Positions 1 to 6,347 of a stretch of DNA of 8,056 nt are shown here, in pieces. A program made the position numbers and the translations under genes. Every line of letters starts with the position of its first letter. Positions within the stretch are counted from its first letter, which is position 1. The notes under the pieces are model-generated. The model was given only the letters and a program-made list of their open reading frames with translations. It was not told where the DNA came from and did not search any database. Origin of the DNA: Candidatus Fermentibacteraceae bacterium (lineage in GTDB: Bacteria; Fermentibacterota; Fermentibacteria; Fermentibacterales; JCC-6); the NCBI GenBank assembly GCA_029932015.1, contig JAOZQW010000093.1, forward strand, positions 1-8,056, given 5' to 3'.

Positions 1-805
1 CCAGCGGGAGCACCTGCCGTGGGGGCCGCTGGCGATCCGCTCGCAGGCCATCATCAAAATCTACCAGATGTCCGTCAAATTCCGGTCCATCCACGCACGC
101 GAATCTGGTCTCTCCTCCAACGGTCACCCTGCAGCAGCCACACATTCCTGTGCCGTCCACCATAATCGGGTTGAGACTGACTATCGTAGGGATTCCGAGC
201 TCTTTTGTGAGAATGCTGACGAACTTCATCATGACCGGCGGCCCCATGGTCACACACTGATCGTATTCACCACCTGCCTCTGCAAGCTCACGGATGGCAT
301 CGGTCACGAGCCCATGCTTCCCCTTCGTGCCGTCATCGGTGGTGACAATGAGTTCATCACTGACGGCGGCCATCTCTTCCTCAAGTATGAAGAGGTTCGC
401 GGATCGAGCACCAATTATGCTCACGACTCTGTTTCCGATCTCCTTCATCGCCTTCGCCACCGGGTAGAGCGGAGCTATGCCAATACCCCCGCCAACGCAG
501 AGCACTGTTCCCACTTTCTCGATATCAGTAGGAACACCCAGTGGACCGGTTATGTCAGGTATGGAATCACCAATGTTCATCTGAGCCAGCTGAAGCGTGG
601 TCTTCCCGACGGACTGGATGATGAGAGTTATGGTTCCCGCTTCCCTGTCAACATCGGCGATGGTAATGGGGATACGCTCGCCATCCTCGGATATCCGCAG
701 GATAACGAATTGTCCCGGTTCCCTGAAAGCAACAACATTAGGCGCCCTGAACCGGTAGAGCCAGATGTCTGGTCCGAGCTCTTTCTTGAAAAGGATCTGG
801 TGCAT
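1..805 (-). CDS. NfnA/SudB-type sulfide/dihydroorotate dehydrogenase-like FAD/NAD-binding subunit, 3' end cut by the window
   Basis: This is the small subunit of an electron-bifurcating or sulfide-dependent ferredoxin:NADP oxidoreductase, a cytosolic flavoprotein that moves electrons between NAD(H), ferredoxin and its large partner. 268 residues are visible and the C-terminus runs off the left edge; relatives are roughly 280 long, so little is missing. Seen in order: an FAD-binding barrel with RIPITI (R44), an NAD-binding domain with GGGIGIAPLYPVAKAM (residues 105-120) and GARS, and a [2Fe-2S] site D217-x4-C222-x2-C225-x11-C237 followed by VDGPEFDGH. One Asp plus three Cys is the known ligand set of NfnA. 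An extra Cys (C224) sits where relatives usually have Ala. The ATG at 805 is chosen because GGAGGG lies about 8 nt upstream and MHQIL fits the family; an in-frame ATG at 820 and an in-frame stop lie just above it. The large subunit (gltA/nfnB-like) would be expected next, outside the window. SudB and NfnA cannot be told apart from this subunit alone, so no symbol is given. Confidence 0.93.
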   Translation of the reverse strand, partial: MHQILFKKELGPDIWLYRFRAPNVVAFREPGQFVILRISEDGERIPITIADVDREAGTITLIIQSVGKTTLQLAQMNIGDSIPDITGPLGVPTDIEKVGTVLCVGGGIGIAPLYPVAKAMKEIGNRVVSIIGARSANLFILEEEMAAVSDELIVTTDDGTKGKHGLVTDAIRELAEAGGEYDQCVTMGPPVMMKFVSILTKELGIPTIVSLNPIMVDGTGMCGCCRVTVGGETRFACVDGPEFDGHLVDFDDGLRADRQRPPRQVLPL

Positions 806-924
806 ATCCCGGCCCTCCATCTGCTGTACGACTGTGCAGCCGACACCCCTTGTGGATCACAGCTCGAAATCGGAAGGATGCACGGAGGTCTCCGAGCAGC
901 AATATCTCACTGACCTGACCCGGA

Positions 925-965
925 GTCGGGAGCCGAACATCATGTGGTGTCTGCAGGCTCCTGAC
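925..965. repeat. Imperfect inverted repeat in the nfnA leader region
   Basis: The arms GTCGGGAGCC (925-934) and GGCTCCTGAC (956-965) are complementary at 9 of 10 positions; the tenth is a G·U pair on the plus strand and an A·C mismatch on the minus strand. The 21-nt interior can form a second small stem (ACATC/GGTGT, one wobble). No T-run follows on either strand, so it is not an ordinary intrinsic terminator. It lies between the inferred nfnA transcription start and its start codon, so it could be a leader RNA structure or a protein-binding site. A shorter perfect inverted repeat, CGGAG-gt-CTCCG, lies at 883-894, also in this leader. Confidence 0.35.
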
Positions 966-985
966 GCCGCTGATATCAAGCATTC

Positions 986-1013
986 ACCATATTCCCGACA
1001 TAACCGGTGTCAA
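986..1013 (-). promoter_or_regulatory. Sigma-70-like promoter for the NfnA-type gene
   Basis: Read on the minus strand, a perfect -35 box TTGACA (1013-1008) is followed after 16 nt by TATGGT (991-986), which matches four of six positions of the -10 consensus. Transcription would start near 979, leaving a leader of about 175 nt before the ATG at 805. It is the best promoter match in the gap and points at the only gene on that strand. Assignment is by consensus only. Confidence 0.5.
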
Positions 1014-1041
1014 GTGGGGACGGATATGCTATCAGCACGGG

Positions 1042-1070
1042 TTGACGGCATTTCACTGATTCCATAGGCT
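1042..1070 (+). promoter_or_regulatory. Candidate promoter for gdhA
   Basis: TTGACG (1042-1047) matches five of six -35 positions. It is followed after 17 nt by TAGGCT (1065-1070), which matches only three of six -10 positions. A better -10 look-alike, TATGCT, lies at 1083-1088 but has a poor -35. The start would fall near 1077, giving a leader of about 70 nt. The weak -10 suggests an activator or a different sigma factor may be involved. Confidence 0.33.
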
Positions 1071-1131
1071 ACCACGTCATTGTATGCTCCATAAATTGTG
1101 CTGCGGATATGTTACCCCAACGCGAATGCCC

Positions 1132-1141
1132 GGAGGGAGGG
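1132..1141 (+). promoter_or_regulatory. Strong ribosome binding site of gdhA
   Basis: The purine run GGAGGGAGGG contains two overlapping Shine-Dalgarno cores and ends 8 nt before the ATG at 1150. This fixes the gdhA start and suggests efficient translation. Confidence 0.75.
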
Positions 1142-1149
1142 CGCAGTAA

Positions 1150-2502
1150 ATGCTTGAAGAACTGTACCAGAAAGTAGTGGCAAAGGATCCTGCACAGCCT
1201 GAGTTCCATCAGGCCGTCAAAGAGGTCCTTGAGTCGATCGAGGTAGTTCTGGATAGACATCCCGAGTACCGTAAGGCCAAGATCGCCGAGCGCATCGTTG
1301 AGCCCGAGCGCGTGATCATGTTCAGAGTCCCCTGGGTGGACGATCAGGGCGAGGTCCATGTCAATCGTGGGTTCCGCATCGAGATGAACAGCGCGATCGG
1401 CCCCTACAAGGGTGGACTCCGCTTCCATCCTTCAGTCAACCTCGGCATCCTTAAGTTCCTCGCTTTCGAGCAGGTATTCAAGAACGCTCTCACAACCATC
1501 CCCATGGGTGGCGGCAAGGGCGGCTCCGACTTCAATCCCAAGGGCAAGTCCGATATTGAGGTCATGCGTTTTACACAGAGCTTCATGTCGGAGCTTTTCC
1601 GCCATATAGGTCCCAGCACTGACGTCCCCGCAGGTGACATCGGCGTCGGCGGTCGCGAGATAGGCTTCCTCTTCGGGCAGTACAAGAAGCTCCGCAACGA
1701 GTGGGGCGGCGTTCTTACCGGTAAGGGTCTCTCCTACGGCGGAAGCCTTATCAGACCTGAGGCCACCGGATACGGCGCCGTCTACTTCGGCGAAGAGATG
1801 CTCAAGACCCGCGGCGAGACCTATGACGGCAAGGTCTGTCTGGTCTCGGGTTCCGGAAATGTTGCCCAGTACGCTACCGAGAAGATCAATGAACTCGGCG
1901 GCAAGGTCGTCACTCTCTCTGACTCAAGCGGCTGCATCTATGATCCAGAGGGTATCGATACCGACAAACTGTCCTTCGTCATGAATCTCAAGAACGTACG
2001 CAGGGGACGGATCAAGGAGTACGCCGAGAAGTACCCGAGTGCGGTATACACGGCGATCGATCCTACTCTTGATTATAACCCTCTCTGGAATTACAAGGCC
2101 GACTGCGCCTTCCCGAGCGCAACCCAGAACGAGATCAATGCAAAGGATGCCCAGAACCTCATCAACAACGGTGTCTATCTGGTATCCGAGGGCGCGAATA
2201 TGCCCACGGTCCCTGATGGCGTTGAGATATTCCTTCAGCACAAGATCCTCTACGGTCCGGGCAAGGCCGCCAATGCAGGCGGAGTCGCCACATCCGGCCT
2301 TGAGATGGCTCAGAACGCCATGTTCTCCAGCTGGAGCCGCGAGGAAGTGGACACCAAGCTCCACAACATCATGATCAGCATCCACAGACAGGCCTTCGAG
2401 GCCGCTGAGAAATACGGAGACCCGGGCAACTACGTCCTCGGCGCGAATGCAGCCGGGTTCGTCAAGGTCGCCGAAGCAATGATGGCGCAGGGCGTGGTCT
2501 AG
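1150..2502 (+). CDS. gdhA: NADP-type glutamate dehydrogenase
   Basis: GdhA catalyses the reversible reductive amination of 2-oxoglutarate with ammonium and NADPH to glutamate in the cytoplasm. The 450 residues match the usual length of the small hexameric (family I) enzymes. Residues visible and known in the family: substrate-binding K87 (GPYKGG) and K111, the catalytic-lysine signature PMGGGKGGSDFNPKGKSD with K123, the catalytic D163 in AGDIGVGGREIG, and S382 in VATSGLEM. The Rossmann domain begins with SGSGNVAQYA (233-242). The coenzyme-specificity loop reads SDSSG (257-261), as in the E. coli NADP enzyme and unlike clostridial NAD enzymes, so NADP use is inferred. The ATG is set by the strong upstream GGAGGGAGGG. 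It stands alone: divergent from the nfnA-type gene and closed by the hairpin at 2521. The neighbour can plausibly supply NADPH for this reaction. Confidence 0.97.
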   Translation: MLEELYQKVVAKDPAQPEFHQAVKEVLESIEVVLDRHPEYRKAKIAERIVEPERVIMFRVPWVDDQGEVHVNRGFRIEMNSAIGPYKGGLRFHPSVNLGILKFLAFEQVFKNALTTIPMGGGKGGSDFNPKGKSDIEVMRFTQSFMSELFRHIGPSTDVPAGDIGVGGREIGFLFGQYKKLRNEWGGVLTGKGLSYGGSLIRPEATGYGAVYFGEEMLKTRGETYDGKVCLVSGSGNVAQYATEKINELGGKVVTLSDSSGCIYDPEGIDTDKLSFVMNLKNVRRGRIKEYAEKYPSAVYTAIDPTLDYNPLWNYKADCAFPSATQNEINAKDAQNLINNGVYLVSEGANMPTVPDGVEIFLQHKILYGPGKAANAGGVATSGLEMAQNAMFSSWSREEVDTKLHNIMISIHRQAFEAAEKYGDPGNYVLGANAAGFVKVAEAMMAQGVV

Positions 2503-2520
2503 GACCGCATCCTAAGCCGA

Positions 2521-2566
2521 CGATAAGAAGAACCCCCCGGAGTGATCCGGGGGGTTCTTCTTATCG
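2521..2566. terminator. Bidirectional intrinsic terminator, perfect 21-bp stem
   Basis: The left arm (2521-2541) and right arm (2546-2566) are perfectly complementary over 21 bp around a GTGA tetraloop. The stem has a six-G/C-pair core flanked by AAGAAGAA and TTCTTCTT, so on either strand the GC core is followed by a T-rich run. It starts 18 nt after the gdhA stop and also lies downstream of the minus-strand gene ending at 2666, so it probably ends both converging transcripts. Confidence 0.92.
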
Positions 2567-2630
2567 CAGCTGTTCGGGGACGTTCTCAAGTTCATCAAGT
2601 GCGTTGGCGGTTTACTTTGTGTAATTAGAC

Positions 2631-2659
2631 TAGGATTGTTATAGCTAAAGCTAATCCTA
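2631..2659. repeat. Small AT-rich inverted repeat between convergent genes
   Basis: TAGGAT (2631-2636) pairs with ATCCTA (2654-2659), and inside it TAGCT (2642-2646) pairs with AGCTA (2649-2653); a 5-nt bulge separates the two stems on one side. It lies just 3' of the minus-strand stop at 2666 in a markedly AT-rich patch. No T-run follows. It may stabilise the 3' end of the minus-strand transcript or may be chance. Confidence 0.25.
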
Positions 2660-2665
2660 TTTATC

Positions 2666-3253
2666 TCAAATTGAATAGACGAAATCGAACCGCTCCCCGA
2701 AAATCGACGGAGCGGTCAGGCGAAGTCCCGCGATCTCTGTAAGGATATCCTCCGAATGCTCCAGCCTTGAATAACCTCTGTCCCGGTCCTCTCTAGAAGG
2801 TACACTCAGAGGATATCCATCGTAAGAGCATGCCAGGAGCTGGTCTCCCGAATAATAGAAGCGGTCCGCACAGAGAGACTCGCTCTCGCCTCTCTCCTCC
2901 CATGAGGATATGCAGAGAACAAGCAGTTCTTCAGCGTCATAATAGTAAGTTGCCGTAATTCTGAAGCTTCCCGCATAGTTGTATGAACATTCCATCTTGC
3001 GGAGGATGTCCGTCTCGATCAGCATATCATCAACTATCTCGCTCAGCCGATCTTCATGAAGTACAACCTCGGTCGAAGAACTTCCTGGACCCTGAAAGGC
3101 TGGCGAAGTCGCCAGGAACAGCCTCGAAGGAAGATACATGGACTCGATCTCAGTTACCATAAGATCAATCGAAGCAACTTCATCGACGGTTTCTGTGGGA
3201 AGCCCGGATGTCCCCAGAAGCAGGGACACAAGTACTCGCAGTATCGCATTCAT
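2666..3253 (-). CDS. Small exported protein of unknown function, translationally coupled to the receiver/PPDK_N gene
   Basis: I do not recognise this 195-residue protein. It begins with a short hydrophobic stretch (NAILRVLVSLLLGTSG) that resembles a signal peptide with possible cleavage near residue 17. The lack of a clear basic start except R6 makes this moderate. The mature part is acidic, has four cysteines (C89, C114, C128, C142), and alternates short aromatic strands with turns (ITATYYYDAEELLVL, RFYYSGDQLLACSYDG). This pattern resembles the beta-meander proteins common as hypotheticals in Bacteroidota-like genomes. The ATG at 3253 overlaps the stop of the upstream gene in an ATGA (3253-3250), so expression is likely coupled. 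AGGAG at 3269-3265 lies 11 nt upstream, slightly far. It is the last gene before the convergent terminator. Export from the cytoplasm is an inference; no enzyme motif is visible. Confidence 0.8.
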   Translation of the reverse strand: MNAILRVLVSLLLGTSGLPTETVDEVASIDLMVTEIESMYLPSRLFLATSPAFQGPGSSSTEVVLHEDRLSEIVDDMLIETDILRKMECSYNYAGSFRITATYYYDAEELLVLCISSWEERGESESLCADRFYYSGDQLLACSYDGYPLSVPSREDRDRGYSRLEHSEDILTEIAGLRLTAPSIFGERFDFVYSI

Positions 3254-6200
3254 TCGTTAGACTTCTCCTGATGCATGATGATTCCCTTTGAAGCTGTCCG
3301 GTCGATGAGGATCTCCAGCGGTTCTTCCAGCCTGATGTGCCTGACATGCTCACTTTCTCCCTCGAGATGAGCCGCGTCCAGCCAGTCGGTATCCAGGAAG
3401 TTGTCACTTCCACTCCTGGAGAGTGTGAAATAGCCTATCCCAAGTGAAGTTATGTTCTGAAAGAAATGTGTTCCCTGTGAAGGAGCTACATACAGATCCT
3501 CCAGAGGGGTCTCTACAATACATCTGACCGAGGATATCTGGCTCCATTTTACGGGAATCCCAAGCCATCTGTCCGAGCTTCCCCACCTGCCGGGTCCGAT
3601 GAGCAGACAGGACCTGTCCTCACTTCTGAGCAACTTATTGACACTCTCTATCTCCAGTGCCGTTTGAGCGGTAGTACTCCTGTCATAGCCCTGCCCCGGG
3701 ATGTAGATGATATCCCTGATCCCATCTATCCTCCCTACCCCGAGAACGCTGGACGACTTACAGATGACGTCCGCTTCATCAATGTCGTCCATAATGGGAG
3801 CCATCTCTGTGCTGAAGCCCATCGGTCTGATCTGCAGAAATCCGAATTCGCTCTTCTCATCTCTCTTTATATTTCCAAGATTGACTGCAAACTCGATCTC
3901 AATCTCGCATGCGAAAGCCGCTTTACCTACTTCGAGCAGGAAGCTGAGAACAGGAGCGAGAGGGAACTCATCACCTTTGAGCACACCCGCCATCGTAACG
4001 AGCTTCGCACCGTCTCTGAAGGTACCATCGATGATCATGTCGTTCTCTGGTGAATGCACTGAGCCGACTGGCAGCAGTGTCCCATCTTCCTGAGCACGTT
4101 CGAGATCATGGAGGATCATATTCATGTCCTCACTTGGCCTTCCGTCCGGCCTCCCTGCTCCACCGGAGAGGTCCAGAGCAAGGAACTCCCTCTGGGAGTT
4201 CTGGAGGAACTGATCAACAGATGAGAACTGGTAAAGCCTGCGCGGTGAGGCTGGGGAAAATCTCACACTCTTCCCCCCATTCATTACAGTCCCTCCGAAC
4301 CCGAGGGCCACAGAAGCCACACCATCCCCCTCAGCCATACCATCGAGTGGATAGTAGTTGAAAGATCTGGCTACTCCGGCAAAGTTAGGATAAACACTGT
4401 CCCCATACTTCTTTCCTACGACCTCCTGGACGACCACGGCCATCTTCTCTTCTTCGAGCCTGTTTGGAGTAGACTCCATGTAGGAGACTGAATCAGAATA
4501 ATAGGTTGAGGCGTAGACCAGTTTCACAGCATCACACAACTCATCAAGCCTTACATTGAGATCCGGATTGTTGTTGGGAAGCATATAAGTGCTGTATATG
4601 CCTGCAAAAGGCTGAGCTGGCGAATCCTCGAGCAGGCTGGAGGATCTCACAGCTAGAGGGCAGTCTACCTTCTCCAGGAATATCCGCAAGTCTTCAACAA
4701 CCCCCCCAGGCAGTTCAGATGCCAGGAATGCTTCAGTGATAGCAGAATCCTTCTGCCCGGCTGTCATTCGGTCATTCCCGAAAATGACCAGATCCCTGAG
4801 ATCCCCTGCTTCCATGAAGGCATCAAAGATATCAGTTGCTATGACTGCAGTGGGCGGTACACTGATCGAGACCCCCGGGAAGTGCTCATCGATAAGGTAT
4901 GTACTCAGAAGTGCGTTCATGAATGCCAGTCCTCTGCCCTTCCCGCCAAGGGATCCTGAACCGATCTTCACAAATTCTGTGTCAACATCAAAAGAATCTC
5001 CGGAGAATTCCTCGACCTGACCAGCCCGATACCTGTCTCTGTAGAGCTTGATCGAAGAGAGAAGGTACTGCCTGAGTTCCTCCGGTGAATTGAAGTCTTC
5101 CACCTTCTGCGGCTTCAGGGCGCGCGCAAGATCGAACTCTGTCCTGGCCATCAGCCAGGTAGAAAAATCGTTTCTGACGGCATGGCGGATCAGGCTTTCA
5201 TCAGATATTACCCGAAGGACTCTTGAGAGACCCTTCAGATCCTCAGCCCTGGCAACCTCGTTCCCGCTGACGTCCTTCACTACGAAATCACCAAAACCAA
5301 GGTATTCCCGCATAAATTGACGGACCTCGGCAAGGAGGGTTGGTGAGTTCTTATTGATGTACGCGGTGTTCATTCCATAGGCCCTGTCCCTGTTCTCCCC
5401 CTCGGAAGACTGAAAAAGAATGGGACATTCGGGGTCATTCAGCCGTATCTCCCGTGCAAGAGCGAAGCCTGCAAGCGGGTCCTCGATGCCTGCCTTTTCG
5501 AACCTGACATCGAGGATAATTCCAAGAGTGTGCTCCGAGTATTTTAAATAGAGCGCAAGAGCCTCCTCGTAAGTCTGGGCATGAAGGATCTTGGGCCGGG
5601 CTCTCATCCGCATCAGCATCTGCATCTGATTAACTGCATCGGTCATGAGAGCCTGCGTCTGCTCCATCAATTCAGTATAGAGGAGAGGCATGTAAGAAGA
5701 GTAGAACCTGATAGAATCTTCCACAATAATGATGCATTTCACTCCCGCAGCAGCGCAGTCGTGCTCCATGTTCAATCGGTCTTCGACCCATTTGACAACG
5801 GCCAGAAATAGCCGGACATCACCCTGCCAGATGAAGGTTCTGTCCACCGACTCGAGCTTGCCCTCTTTCCTGAGGACTTCCAGATCGCGGGATGTATAGG
5901 CCAGAACAACCACAGGCAGTTCAGGGTCGATCTCCTTGATCTTACCCGTGAACATCTCCAGCCGCATGCTCCCTACCCTGACCATGGTGATGACCAGATC
6001 GAAATGCTCTGACTGGATCGCGGCAAGTGCTTCTGAAGCAGTGGATACCCTGTGTACATGTGGAGCGTATCGGAGGTTCAGTGTAAGGTATTCTGAGAAG
6101 AGTACTTCCGTGAATCGTCCATCCTCCTCAAGTGTATACGAATCGTAAAGACTCGAAACCAACAGGATGTTCCTTACTCGCCGGGACATCAGTGAATAGA

Positions 6201-6258
6201 GAGGTATTGGGACAGCTCCTCGCCTGCCGGCTATTCTATCCAGATTTCTGTCCTTCAT
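3250..6258 (-). CDS. Tandem receiver domain / PPDK_N (PEP-pyruvate-binding, ATP-grasp-like) protein
   Basis: This large cytosolic protein is 1002 residues from the ATG at 6258; positions below count from the alternative ATG at 6312 (1020 residues). Residues 45-178 form a receiver-like fold that is degenerate: the acidic pair is replaced (LVSS) and the Asp position reads VITM. Residues 191-337 form a second receiver with E198/D199, D268 (IILDVRF), S302/S303 and K321, so it can probably be phosphorylated. Residues 447-831 match the ATP-grasp-like PPDK_N domain: GSGSLGGKGRG (451-461), AVRSSSLLEDS (554-564) with R556, PFAGIYSTY, VVVQEVVG, EIEFAV (E807) and FLQIRP (Q827, R829). The swivelling His domain (GGMTSHAA-type) and the PEP/pyruvate barrel of true PPDK or PEP synthase are missing. 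Residues 835-1010 are an unassigned block with IGPGRWGSSDRW and PSQGTHFFQN. The start at 6258 has GGGAG 5 nt upstream; 6312 has only a weak AGG. The substrate is unknown; names such as PEP synthase would be misleading. Confidence 0.9.
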   Translation of the reverse strand: MKDRNLDRIAGRRGAVPIPLYSLMSRRVRNILLVSSLYDSYTLEEDGRFTEVLFSEYLTLNLRYAPHVHRVSTASEALAAIQSEHFDLVITMVRVGSMRLEMFTGKIKEIDPELPVVVLAYTSRDLEVLRKEGKLESVDRTFIWQGDVRLFLAVVKWVEDRLNMEHDCAAAGVKCIIIVEDSIRFYSSYMPLLYTELMEQTQALMTDAVNQMQMLMRMRARPKILHAQTYEEALALYLKYSEHTLGIILDVRFEKAGIEDPLAGFALAREIRLNDPECPILFQSSEGENRDRAYGMNTAYINKNSPTLLAEVRQFMREYLGFGDFVVKDVSGNEVARAEDLKGLSRVLRVISDESLIRHAVRNDFSTWLMARTEFDLARALKPQKVEDFNSPEELRQYLLSSIKLYRDRYRAGQVEEFSGDSFDVDTEFVKIGSGSLGGKGRGLAFMNALLSTYLIDEHFPGVSISVPPTAVIATDIFDAFMEAGDLRDLVIFGNDRMTAGQKDSAITEAFLASELPGGVVEDLRIFLEKVDCPLAVRSSSLLEDSPAQPFAGIYSTYMLPNNNPDLNVRLDELCDAVKLVYASTYYSDSVSYMESTPNRLEEEKMAVVVQEVVGKKYGDSVYPNFAGVARSFNYYPLDGMAEGDGVASVALGFGGTVMNGGKSVRFSPASPRRLYQFSSVDQFLQNSQREFLALDLSGGAGRPDGRPSEDMNMILHDLERAQEDGTLLPVGSVHSPENDMIIDGTFRDGAKLVTMAGVLKGDEFPLAPVLSFLLEVGKAAFACEIEIEFAVNLGNIKRDEKSEFGFLQIRPMGFSTEMAPIMDDIDEADVICKSSSVLGVGRIDGIRDIIYIPGQGYDRSTTAQTALEIESVNKLLRSEDRSCLLIGPGRWGSSDRWLGIPVKWSQISSVRCIVETPLEDLYVAPSQGTHFFQNITSLGIGYFTLSRSGSDNFLDTDWLDAAHLEGESEHVRHIRLEEPLEILIDRTASKGIIMHQEKSNE

Positions 6259-6347
6259 GTGATCTCCCGTATTCGATAATGACCAATGAGCAATGCTATC
6301 ATGTTCGATCATTCACAAGTACCTGCTCGGCAGCACCGGATAATGGA
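6259..6347 (-). other. Short spacer between the T9SS protein gene and the receiver/PPDK_N gene
   Basis: These 89 bp hold no hairpin-plus-T-run terminator and no convincing -35/-10 pair on the minus strand. The upstream gene could therefore read through into the receiver/PPDK_N gene. The spacer carries the alternative ATG at 6312 and GGGAG just before the preferred ATG at 6258. Whether the three minus-strand genes form one operon is undecided. Confidence 0.4.

Larger units (their letters stand above)
806..1149. other. Divergent intergenic region between nfnA-type gene and gdhA
   Basis: This stretch of about 340 bp holds no convincing gene. It contains the inferred minus-strand promoter (986-1013), the candidate plus-strand promoter (1042-1070), leader inverted repeats (883-894 and 925-965) and the gdhA ribosome binding site. 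Small open frames cross it on both strands (for example minus 738-983), but they overlap the nfnA coding sequence and resemble no family I know. The layout suits independent or shared control of two NADPH-related genes. Confidence 0.6.

Noticed and set aside
68..913. Long plus-strand open frame (281 codons)
   Set aside because: It lies antisense to the clearly recognisable NfnA/SudB-type gene, has no family resemblance, and its composition is that of an opposite-strand shadow.
738..983. Minus-strand open frame with ATG just after the inferred nfnA promoter
   Set aside because: It overlaps the nfnA coding sequence in another frame, has no Shine-Dalgarno I can see, and gives an Arg/Pro-rich peptide without recognisable features.
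765..1067. Plus-strand open frame across the divergent gap
   Set aside because: Half of it is antisense to nfnA, it crosses both inferred promoters, and the peptide resembles nothing known.
1021..1111. Direct repeat CGGATATG at 1021 and 1104
   Set aside because: An 8-nt repeat occurring twice at 83-bp spacing without other similarity is likely chance.
1924..2385. Minus-strand open frame of 153 codons inside gdhA
   Set aside because: It is a shadow of the well-supported gdhA reading frame.
3664..4361. Several overlapping plus-strand open frames opposite the receiver/PPDK_N gene
   Set aside because: The minus-strand frame has intact domains throughout; the plus frames have no motif and no proper ribosome binding site.
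3250..6258. Calling the large protein PEP synthase or pyruvate phosphate dikinase
   Set aside because: Only the N-terminal nucleotide-binding domain is present; the swivel histidine and PEP/pyruvate barrel required for those reactions are not seen.
6256..6312. ATG at 6312 as start of the receiver/PPDK_N gene
   Set aside because: It adds 18 residues with no receiver-domain role and has only a weak AGG upstream, while the ATG at 6258 has GGGAG 5 nt away. It cannot be excluded.
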